Shown one piece after another: positions 1 through 6,132 of a DNA stretch of 19,404 nt. How positions within the stretch are numbered: position 1 is the first letter of the stretch; each line of letters begins with the position of its first letter. The stretch comes from Thermodesulfovibrionia bacterium (GTDB taxonomy: Bacteria; Nitrospirota; Thermodesulfovibrionia; UBA6902). Under the pieces are notes generated by a model that was not told where the DNA came from, made no database searches, and saw only the letters and a list, made by a program, of their open reading frames with translations. Position numbers and translations under genes: made by a program. The stretch lies in contig CAMYJJ010000027.1 in assembly GCA_947258735.1 (NCBI GenBank), forward strand, positions 1-19,404. The letters are read 5' to 3'.

Positions 1-395
1 CTATAGCCCTTCTTATTGGTGCGTTGCTGCTGCTTGTCAGGGGATATATTACCTGGCATATTCCTCTTTCATATGTTGCGACGGTGGGAGTACTTGCCTG
101 GGCGTTTGGAGGGGAAGGGCTTTTTACCGGTGATCCCTTAATTCATATTCTGAGCGGCGGGCTTGTGCTTGGTGCTTTTTTTATGGCTACGGACTATGTT
201 ACCGGTCCTTCAATAAGGAAAGGACAGATCATATATGGAATTGGCTGCGGGGCCATTACCATGCTGATCAGGCTCAAGGGAGGGTTTCCCGAGGGTGTCA
301 TGTTTGCCATATTATTGATGAACTGTTTTGCGCCGCTTATCGACAGGAGCGTTAAACCGGGGCTGTTCGGTGCTGTCAGGGAGAAAAAGAAATGA
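1..395 (+). CDS. rnfD: RnfD, electron transport complex subunit D (5' end missing)
   Basis: C-terminal part of the polytopic RnfD/NqrB-family subunit of the Rnf complex. The family carries a covalent FMN and helps move electrons and ions across the inner membrane. The frame is open from base 3, so the gene starts outside the window, and the TTG at 24 is only an internal codon. What is visible is a run of hydrophobic helices plus the conserved C-terminal pattern of RnfD: a TDYVTGP stretch, a GxxYGxGCGAxTMLIR segment and GGFPEGVMFAILLMN before a short basic tail. The FMN-threonine motif lies upstream and cannot be checked. The stop codon overlaps the rnfG start in an ATGA, so the two are translationally coupled. 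Assignment is firm because rnfG, rnfE, rnfA and rnfB follow in the usual order. Confidence 0.95.
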   Translation, partial: IALLIGALLLLVRGYITWHIPLSYVATVGVLAWAFGGEGLFTGDPLIHILSGGLVLGAFFMATDYVTGPSIRKGQIIYGIGCGAITMLIRLKGGFPEGVMFAILLMNCFAPLIDRSVKPGLFGAVREKKK

Positions 396-1036
396 ACACT
401 GTTGAAATGGCAAAGATTACATTCAACCTAGTTGTCCTGTATGTCATTGGAGGTCTTGTCATGGCGTATGTATATGCAGTGACCTCTCCCATAAAGTTTC
501 AAAAGGAAAAGGCGGAAAAAGAGGCGGCCCTCATATTAATGATGCCCGAGGCTGACAAGGTTGACAAGCTTGGTGACTGGCATCCCCATGAGAAACATGC
601 AGAATATTATGCTGCAAGAAAATGCGGAGAATTAAAGATCAATAAGGTCACAGATGAAAAAACTGGAGAAATGAAAGAAGAAAAGGAATGCATTGATCCT
701 GTGGACATCGGGTATATTGCAGAGGGGTATGGAAAGGGGTATTCCAGTTATATACATATACTCGCATCTGTGGACAGGAATTTTCTTGTGAAAAAGATCA
801 GCATCCTGGGACATGGAGAAACCCCGGGACTGGGAGATGAGATAGAAAAAGATTATTTCCTCAATCAGTTTGAAGGTAAAAGTGCGGACAATCTTGTTGT
901 GATTAAAGGCGAAACAGAAGATAAAATTGTTGCGATAACAGGTGCTACCATTTCAACCCGTGCTGTTGCTGAAGATGGAGTACGAATGGGAGTTGAGATG
1001 CTTCATGAAAAACTGTCAAAAGGGGTGACGCAATGA
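392..1036 (+). CDS. rnfG: RnfG, electron transport complex subunit G (covalent flavoprotein)
   Basis: A 214-residue Rnf subunit with one N-terminal membrane anchor (about residues 9-32) and an extracytoplasmic FMN-binding domain. The motif TGATIS at 183-188 supplies Thr186, the expected site of the phosphoester-linked FMN. The upstream ETPGLGD motif at 143-149 is also typical of RnfG/NqrC. Residues 60-115 hold a charged, lysine/glutamate-rich insertion with two cysteines (78 and 100); there is no CxxCH haem motif. The gene overlaps rnfD by 4 nt at its start and rnfE by 4 nt at its end. Known family role: an electron carrier within the ferredoxin-to-NAD+ chain. Identification is secure. Confidence 0.95.
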   Translation: MNTVEMAKITFNLVVLYVIGGLVMAYVYAVTSPIKFQKEKAEKEAALILMMPEADKVDKLGDWHPHEKHAEYYAARKCGELKINKVTDEKTGEMKEEKECIDPVDIGYIAEGYGKGYSSYIHILASVDRNFLVKKISILGHGETPGLGDEIEKDYFLNQFEGKSADNLVVIKGETEDKIVAITGATISTRAVAEDGVRMGVEMLHEKLSKGVTQ

Positions 1037-1659
1037 GTGCCAATACAAAAAGTAACTGGGAATTAATGAAAAACGGGATGTTCGGTGAAAATACCATCTT
1101 CCGTATGGCCATAAGCCTGTGTCCGTCCATTGCGGTTACAAACGGAATGAAAAATGGAGTTGCTTTGGGCGTGGCAGTTGTCTTTGTTCAGACCATGGTA
1201 AATATCACCGTATCTGTAATAAGAAAATTTATTCATCCAAAAATCAGGATCCCTATCTTCATGCTTATTATTGCCGGATATGTAACTATTATAGATATGC
1301 TGATGTCCACGTATGCAAGGCCGGTCTACAAAGAGATAGGACTGTATATCCAGATTATTGTTGCCTTTGCATCAATATTTGCCCGGGCTGAGGTGTTTGC
1401 CAGCAAGAACAGGATCCTTCCATCGGCAATTGACGGATTTGGCATGGGCGTCGGTTTTTTACTGGCGATGATTGTCATCAGTTTCTTCAGGGAACTCCTG
1501 GGTAAAGGTGAACTATACGGTTATTCCCTCATTTCAGGCAATCCGCTGCTGATAATGATCCTGCCTGCAGGAGGGTTTCTGGCGGTCGGACTGCTTATGG
1601 GATTTTTTAACTGGATAGATATGAGATTTTTTGGCGGCAAAGGGGCTTCAGGCGTTTAG
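1033..1659 (+). CDS. rnfE: RnfE, electron transport complex subunit E, lacking one cluster cysteine
   Basis: A 208-residue polytopic membrane subunit of the RnfE/NqrD family. The start overlaps the rnfG stop in an ATGA, with AGGGG just upstream. Family hallmarks are present: SLCPSIAVTNG at 28-38, RAEVFASKN at 118-126, and LPSAIDGFGMGVGF after it. In the related Na+-NQR structure, NqrD and NqrE each give two cysteines to an intramembrane Fe-S centre. Cys30 fits the first RnfE ligand. The usual second one, in a TNC-like motif five residues before RAE, is absent: the segment reads IIVAFASIFARAE, with Ala113 aligned to the cysteine. The nucleotide sequence is unambiguous and the frame is intact. 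The protein is otherwise full length, so this looks like natural divergence, not decay. Confidence 0.94.
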   Translation: MSANTKSNWELMKNGMFGENTIFRMAISLCPSIAVTNGMKNGVALGVAVVFVQTMVNITVSVIRKFIHPKIRIPIFMLIIAGYVTIIDMLMSTYARPVYKEIGLYIQIIVAFASIFARAEVFASKNRILPSAIDGFGMGVGFLLAMIVISFFRELLGKGELYGYSLISGNPLLIMILPAGGFLAVGLLMGFFNWIDMRFFGGKGASGV

Positions 1660-1677
1660 CGCCGCGGAGGTATTAAT

Positions 1678-2286
1678 ATGGAATTCGGCAAACTATTTGA
1701 ACTGGTCATTGCAGCATCACTGATAAATAACTTTGTATTTACCAGGTTTCTTGGACTGTGCATTTTCTTCGGAGTTTCAAGAAAGATGGAAACAGCGGTC
1801 GGAATGAGTATTACCTTTACTGCGGTTATGGTGGTAAGCGCTGCATTGAGCTGGGTGGTGTATAACTTTGTGATGATAGAGAATTCCATGTTCCAGGGAT
1901 CTCCTGATCTGACATTTCTGAAGATTATTATTTTTATAGGTATTGTTGCAGCATTTGTTCAGTCAGCCGATACGATCATGAAAAAGGTAAGCCCTACACT
2001 TTATTACAAGTTAGGCGTTTACCTTGCTTTGATAACAACAAACTGTATTATACTGGCAGTCCCCCTGATCAATGCAGGGGAGCATTACAGCTTTTTTGAG
2101 AGCATTGCGTTTGGTCTGGGATCAGGACTGGGGTTTGCACTTGCCCTGATAATTATGGCAAGCATACGCGAGAAACTGGAGGTGGCTGATGTGCCGGCCC
2201 CCTTTAAAGGTCTGCCCATTTCTTTTATTATTGCCGGGCTGATTGCACTGGCGTTTACCGGGTTTTCCGGATTGATAACATTGTGA
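1678..2286 (+). CDS. rnfA: RnfA, electron transport complex subunit A
   Basis: A 202-residue polytopic subunit of the RnfA/NqrE family, preceded by GGAGG (1666-1670) at a good distance from the ATG. The two conserved motifs are intact: NNFVFTRFLGLCIFFGVSRK at 17-36, with Cys28, and LITTNCIILAVPLIN at 118-132, with Cys123. In the family these two cysteines and two from the partner RnfE hold an intramembrane iron-sulfur centre on the electron path. Here the partner keeps only one. The gene is 18 nt downstream of rnfE and 54 nt upstream of rnfB, the longest spacer in this operon, which holds a perfect hairpin. Confidence 0.95.
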   Translation: MEFGKLFELVIAASLINNFVFTRFLGLCIFFGVSRKMETAVGMSITFTAVMVVSAALSWVVYNFVMIENSMFQGSPDLTFLKIIIFIGIVAAFVQSADTIMKKVSPTLYYKLGVYLALITTNCIILAVPLINAGEHYSFFESIAFGLGSGLGFALALIIMASIREKLEVADVPAPFKGLPISFIIAGLIALAFTGFSGLITL

Positions 2287-2290
2287 TATT

Positions 2291-2319
2291 GTAGGGGCGA
2301 GGCGCCGCCTCGCCCCTAC
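2291..2319. repeat. Perfect hairpin between rnfA and rnfB (GTAGGGGC repeat, copy 1)
   Basis: A 13-bp arm, GTAGGGGCGAGGC, is followed by a 3-nt loop (GCC) and its exact reverse complement. It sits 4 nt after the rnfA stop and 21 nt before rnfB. There is no T-run after it, so it is a poor intrinsic terminator. It could stabilise the upstream mRNA or damp readthrough. A related GTAGGGGC-led hairpin lies at 4988-5017, suggesting a dispersed REP-like family. Confidence 0.85.
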
Positions 2320-2340
2320 CGATTAATAAAAAGGATTATC

Positions 2341-3531
2341 ATGTTTGATATAAATATTTTTAAAATTCTTACAGATCTGATGCAGTCTTTAAACGAGATC
2401 CCTCTTCCCATGATGGGTGTCGGTGCAGGGGTAGAAGCAAGGGAATCTGTTGACCTTATTGAAGTCGTGAAATTTTCCGCGGCTTTTCTGCTGGGAATAA
2501 GCGCTCTCTTCGGAATAGGACTTGCATTTGCAGCAAAGAAGTTTGCCGTTAAGGAAGACCCCAGGGTTGACCAGGTGTCTGAGGTACTTGCCCATGCACA
2601 TTGCGGTGCCTGCGGCTATCCGGGTTGCCGCCAGTATGCAGAGGCCGTTGTGTCTGATCCTGATGTCAAACCTACGTTATGTACTCCGGGTGGTACGGCT
2701 TCTGCAGAGGCGGTTGCAAGGATCACCGGCAAGGTCATGGAACAGACAGAACCAAAGATCGCACGGGTATTCTGCCAGGGCGGGTGTTCCAAGTCTAAAA
2801 GAAGGTTTAAATATGAAGGGGTAAAAGACTGCAGGGCGGCCATACTTGCAAGCGGGGGCGACAAATCATGTCTCTACGGCTGTCTTGGTTATGGATCATG
2901 TTTCAGGGCATGTCCTTTTGATGCCATCAGCATGAGTGAGGAGAACCTCCCTGTTATTGATCCTGTAAAGTGCACGGCCTGCGGAGTATGCGCACAGACC
3001 TGTCCTACAAATGTAATTAAAATACTGCCATTGGCAAAAGAGGTGCTTGTCAAGTGCCACTCAAAGGACAGGGGACCTGTCACAAAGAAGAACTGCCAGA
3101 TAGGATGTATCTCCTGCGGGCTATGCGTGAAAGTCTGTCCCTATAACGCTGCAAAGGTAGAGAACTTCCTCTCACGTATTGATCTGGACAAGTGCAGGGT
3201 ATGCGGTCTCTGCGTAACTAAATGTCCGACAAATGCGATTGTCGACCATATTCCAAAGAGGCCAAAGGCATCTGTTACTGAGAAATGTATTGGCTGTCAC
3301 GCGTGTGCAAAAGTCTGTCCGGTCAATGCTGCTTCCGGTGAACAGAAAAAACTTCATGTCATTGATCAGGGCAGGTGTATAGGCTGCGGCATATGTGCCT
3401 CAAAATGTCCGGTGGTTGCTATTACAGGGACGTTTAATTATTCAGAAGTGCTGGAAATATATGAGGCCAAAAAGGCAGCAAGGGCCAGGGCAAAGGCTGA
3501 GAGAGAGGCCGCTTCCGCGGCTGAAAAATAG
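2341..3531 (+). CDS. rnfB: RnfB, long polyferredoxin form of electron transport complex subunit B
   Basis: The ferredoxin-facing subunit of the Rnf complex, 396 residues, much longer than the roughly 190-residue gammaproteobacterial RnfB. Order: an N-terminal extension of about 40 residues; one membrane helix (about 44-66) ending in AKKFAV; the RnfB Fe-S domain with Cys88, 91, 96 and 114; a linker with Cys145, 149 and 164; a Cys177/181/187/191 group; then five CxxCxxCxxxC motifs at 211-221, 256-266, 285-295, 316-326 and 346-356. A charged Ala/Lys/Arg/Glu tail closes the protein. This allows about seven [4Fe-4S] clusters, by inference from motif count. AAGGA at 2331-2335 serves as the ribosome binding site. 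It is the last rnf gene here; no clear terminator follows. Confidence 0.95.
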   Translation: MFDINIFKILTDLMQSLNEIPLPMMGVGAGVEARESVDLIEVVKFSAAFLLGISALFGIGLAFAAKKFAVKEDPRVDQVSEVLAHAHCGACGYPGCRQYAEAVVSDPDVKPTLCTPGGTASAEAVARITGKVMEQTEPKIARVFCQGGCSKSKRRFKYEGVKDCRAAILASGGDKSCLYGCLGYGSCFRACPFDAISMSEENLPVIDPVKCTACGVCAQTCPTNVIKILPLAKEVLVKCHSKDRGPVTKKNCQIGCISCGLCVKVCPYNAAKVENFLSRIDLDKCRVCGLCVTKCPTNAIVDHIPKRPKASVTEKCIGCHACAKVCPVNAASGEQKKLHVIDQGRCIGCGICASKCPVVAITGTFNYSEVLEIYEAKKAARARAKAEREAASAAEK

Positions 3532-3579
3532 ACGTATAATTTCAGTCCTGTATAACTCTTCAACTGTTCTTCTCTTATC

Positions 3580-4107
3580 ATGAATCGCTTATTCTTTAAA
3601 CTTCAGCTGATTGCAGGTATCCCTTTTGGTTTATTAATTGGCATTATATCTCTGCAACAGGGGAAGCTTTTTGACGTACTGTTGAATGGCATTCTGTCAG
3701 GTCTGGTTTTCGGGACAATTGTCTCTTATATCCTGGTATCTCTGCACAGGGCATTAAGCAGAAGAGTAGTTCCGGATGCATCGATTGCTGACTTTGATAT
3801 GCATCAGGAACGATACATTGAATTGAACATGCCTTTTGAGCAGGCATTCAGCCTCTGCCTTCAATCCTTGAACACGATTAACAGGTGTCGGGTCATGTCT
3901 TCAAACCATGATCACGGTGACATAAAGGCCCGGACCGGTCTTAACTGGAAGACCTGGGGTGATGATATTCAAATAAAACTGACGAAAGGGCGAAACAATA
4001 CTGAAATCAACATTTCGAGCAGGCCTTCTGCCAGGAGTACCCTGGTTGATTTTGGTAAAAACCTGGATAACGTTGAAAAGATCAGGAGATATTTACTTGA
4101 ATACTAA
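3580..4107 (+). CDS. Two-TM membrane protein of unknown function
   Basis: I do not recognise this 175-residue protein. It has two N-terminal hydrophobic segments (about 9-28 and 33-54) with a short loop, then a soluble domain of about 115 residues. Features of that domain are a PFEQAF stretch, a GLNWKTWGDDIQIKL segment, and a SRPSARSTLVDFGKN motif before a C-terminal helix; it looks like an alpha/beta fold on the cytoplasmic side. It starts 48 nt after rnfB in the same direction. No good Shine-Dalgarno precedes the ATG, and a TATAAT at 3535-3540 has no convincing -35. It may be a readthrough passenger of the rnf operon or have its own promoter. Nothing ties its function to Rnf. Confidence 0.8.
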   Translation: MNRLFFKLQLIAGIPFGLLIGIISLQQGKLFDVLLNGILSGLVFGTIVSYILVSLHRALSRRVVPDASIADFDMHQERYIELNMPFEQAFSLCLQSLNTINRCRVMSSNHDHGDIKARTGLNWKTWGDDIQIKLTKGRNNTEINISSRPSARSTLVDFGKNLDNVEKIRRYLLEY

Positions 4108-4312
4108 GAGTGGTTTCATTAGTAATTTGAATTAGGAATTAATTGATATATGGGTTTTGACATATGTCATTTTTTAACCTGAACGCTCCAGTGTACTCAC
4201 AATAAAATCCATAAGGAATTCCCTTATGCAAGAAAAAGGATATTCCCGATTTTGAATTTTTTAAAACTATCCGATAAAAGAGTTGCCCAATAAATTGTAT
4301 CACTGCAGTAAA

Positions 4313-4339
4313 CGGCAGCCATGTCCTCCATGGCTGCCG
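4313..4339. repeat. 11-bp perfect stem-loop
   Basis: CGGCAGCCATG, a 5-nt loop (TCCTC), then the exact reverse complement CATGGCTGCCG. It is GC-rich inside a very AT-rich spacer, so it stands out. The following bases, CCCTTCCTTT, are pyrimidine-rich but not a proper U-tract. It may be a terminator for the upstream gene or a copy of a dispersed hairpin repeat. Confidence 0.7.
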
Positions 4340-4509
4340 CCCTTCCTTTAAAACTAATTAATTTTATACATCTTCGTTAATATGGATATTATTTACAGGT
4401 TGCAGTCAGCATGATGTACAATTGCTGCTCATGTCAGATAATAAGAAACGCATAGTCTTATCTGCATCATTCAGCATATATAAAATTTTTATACCATTTT
4501 TTATACCCC

Positions 4510-4538
4510 TTGACATGTATTGTGATATGGATTAAAAG
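4510..4538 (+). promoter_or_regulatory. Putative sigma-70-type promoter for the 68-aa gene
   Basis: A consensus -35 TTGACA at 4510-4515, a 17-nt spacer, and TAAAAG at 4533-4538 (4 of 6 matches to TATAAT). The predicted start is near 4545, giving a leader of about 47 nt. A tandem direct repeat of TTTTTATACC ends 2 nt upstream of the -35 and could be an operator or UP-like element. Confidence 0.5.
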
Positions 4539-4591
4539 GTTAGTAAGAACGTATACAGGGAAAGGAAAACATTACAGGTAAAGGAGGAGTC

Positions 4592-4798
4592 ATGGTTGAA
4601 AGTGTTACAAGAAAAACAGATGAATCAATGTTTAAGATGAAAGTAAATGAATCAATCAACAGGATGTTAGACTGTTTGTTAACCAGAGATGGTAAAACCT
4701 GTAAAAACTGCTCTGAAGTAAGCATTTGCAGTTTTTTAACAGAAGCAGTGTTTGCCTATCGTCAGAAATATGCAGGCATGCATACTCTATCCAATTGA
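4592..4798 (+). CDS. Small four-cysteine protein, unknown function
   Basis: A 68-residue ORF with an excellent Shine-Dalgarno, AAGGAGGAG at 4581-4589, 2 nt before the ATG by its last base and 5 nt from the AAGGAG core. It also has a plausible promoter. Visible features: a charged N-terminal half and four cysteines (Cys28, 37, 40, 46) in the pattern Cx8CxxCx5C, which could bind zinc or an Fe-S cluster, followed by a predicted helix (SFLTEAVFAYRQKY). There is no signal peptide or membrane segment, so it is probably cytosolic. It stands alone between two AT-rich spacers. I do not know its family. Confidence 0.7.
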   Translation: MVESVTRKTDESMFKMKVNESINRMLDCLLTRDGKTCKNCSEVSICSFLTEAVFAYRQKYAGMHTLSN

Positions 4799-5115
4799 GA
4801 CTCATTGTGTCTTATATCAAATTAAGTTTCTTATTATTGATAAGGATCTGACCTGCATGACCTTATTCATCCCCTCTTACTAAATCAGTATGATAACTGA
4901 TTGAATATTATTAACATGATGACGTTACCGGTAAAATCTGGACCTTCACAGAACAGGAAATCTCTGTTTGACATAATCGAAGACAGTGTAGGGGCAGGAG
5001 GGCTTGTCCTGCCCTTAAAACAGGGAAACCGCAAGGGTCGCATATGCATGTAATTGTTAATAAGCTGATGACGTATGGGTTTCTGATAATTGTACTGTAA
5101 TCAGACTCCCTCTTC
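4799..5115. other. 317-nt spacer between convergent genes
   Basis: Lies between the end of the 68-aa gene and the 3' end of the minus-strand lipoprotein gene. It contains small symmetric elements (ATCAGT..ACTGAT near 4890, the palindrome TTACCGGTAA at 4925-4934) and the hairpin repeat at 4988-5017. No gene and no clear U-tract terminator were seen. Confidence 0.6.
4988..5017. repeat. GTAGGGGC hairpin repeat, copy 2
   Basis: Begins GTAGGGGCAGGA like the rnfA-rnfB hairpin. GGGCAGGA (4992-4999) pairs with TCCTGCCC (5007-5014) around a 7-nt loop. The outer arm is decayed compared with copy 1. The shared GTAGGGGC edge with different inner stems points to a degenerate dispersed hairpin family. Confidence 0.6.
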
Positions 5116-5982
5116 TCATCCGGAATCTTCCAGTCTGAAAGAAACCAGCATGGGGTTATGATCAGATGATGTAACGTTTATAACCGCTGCATCGATTACT
5201 GTTAGTTCACGATAATAAATGTGGTCTATTGCGCGGCCGAAAATTCGTGTCCGGTCCTGTTTATTAAATGGCACGGCTTTCAGGCCCAGGCGAATCGAGA
5301 GGTCCTTCAAGATTGCCATACGTTTTTTGCTCCATGTATTAACATCTCCTGAAAAAATCACAGGTCCTTTGTGCTGTGACATAGTACGTTCAGCTTTATG
5401 CAATTGTGTAATAAAACTTCCTGTTCCAAAAATAAAATTAATCGAATGAATATTAACGACCATAAGAGTCTTATGCGTATCAGAAAGGGGATATATCGTT
5501 ACCATTGCGGTTTTAGGAAGGCTGAAAAGAGGTTCCTTAACCCGGAACGTGCAGGTAAAGTCCGGCAGGACCCTTGATGCCGTTAATACACCGGTCTCTT
5601 TGCCATTATATGTGAAGGCAATACTAATGTCCCAGTTGCCATGATCATTGTTCAGCAGCTCTCTTAAATCATCTGTCAGGCGCGCCTCCTGAATAGTGAT
5701 GATATCACGCGTAGTGATCATTTTTTTTAAGTCCGCCTGCCACCCCTTGTGTATACCCTTAAACATGTTCCAGGTCAGCAGCCTGAAGCCTTTGGAACTC
5801 AGCTCAGGTTTTGTGGCGGTGTTTGAAGACAATATGGTCTTATACTGAGGTATTTCACAATCTTTTGCGTCCTGAACTGCACTAAACCCTCCTCGCTGAC
5901 TAATTGTAAGATGTTGGGAAGGGATGCTGACGCATGAGGACAGGGCGAGGAAAAAAGTAACATAAACAATCACCTTGATCAT
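5116..5982 (-). CDS. Endonuclease/exonuclease/phosphatase-family lipoprotein
   Basis: A 288-residue protein with a short N-terminal hydrophobic segment ending in the lipobox LSSC (Cys17), so a probable lipoprotein. Residues from about 65 onward form an EEP (DNase I-like) metal-dependent phosphodiesterase domain. The family motifs appear in order: TWNMFKG with Asn72, IQEA with Glu99, VNIHS with His179, SGDVNTW with Asp213 and Asn215, AIDHI with Asp253 and SSDHNP with Asp274-His275. All expected catalytic residues are kept, so it is likely active. The substrate (nucleic acid, phospholipid or another phosphoester) cannot be told from the sequence. The ATG has no clear Shine-Dalgarno. It lies 150 nt downstream of the phosphorylase gene on the same strand. 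Confidence 0.85.
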   Translation of the reverse strand: MIKVIVYVTFFLALSSCVSIPSQHLTISQRGGFSAVQDAKDCEIPQYKTILSSNTATKPELSSKGFRLLTWNMFKGIHKGWQADLKKMITTRDIITIQEARLTDDLRELLNNDHGNWDISIAFTYNGKETGVLTASRVLPDFTCTFRVKEPLFSLPKTAMVTIYPLSDTHKTLMVVNIHSINFIFGTGSFITQLHKAERTMSQHKGPVIFSGDVNTWSKKRMAILKDLSIRLGLKAVPFNKQDRTRIFGRAIDHIYYRELTVIDAAVINVTSSDHNPMLVSFRLEDSG

Positions 5983-6132
5983 GCTATGAGTTTACATCTT
6001 TGCCCGTTAATTAATCATATTCACAATATTCGGTTATAGAACCAATACCAATCATACACTTGTTCCAGAACTGTGGGTAGATCATGTATGCGTTTGTTTT
6101 GGTAATAAATGATGCGACCAGAGTATTAAAAA

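Larger units (their letters stand above)
4108..4591. other. 484-nt AT-rich spacer
   Basis: No convincing gene in either strand. It holds a 12-bp palindrome TGACATATGTCA at 4158-4169 followed by six T residues (a weak terminator or operator candidate), a strong hairpin at 4313-4339, a direct repeat TTTTTATACC at 4486-4495 and 4498-4507, and then the promoter and ribosome binding site of the small gene at 4592. Confidence 0.7.

Noticed and set aside
4235..4333. Minus-strand 32-residue frame after GGAGGA at 4329
   Set aside because: The Shine-Dalgarno-like sequence is 1 nt from the ATG and is just part of the hairpin at 4313-4339; the peptide has no convincing pattern.
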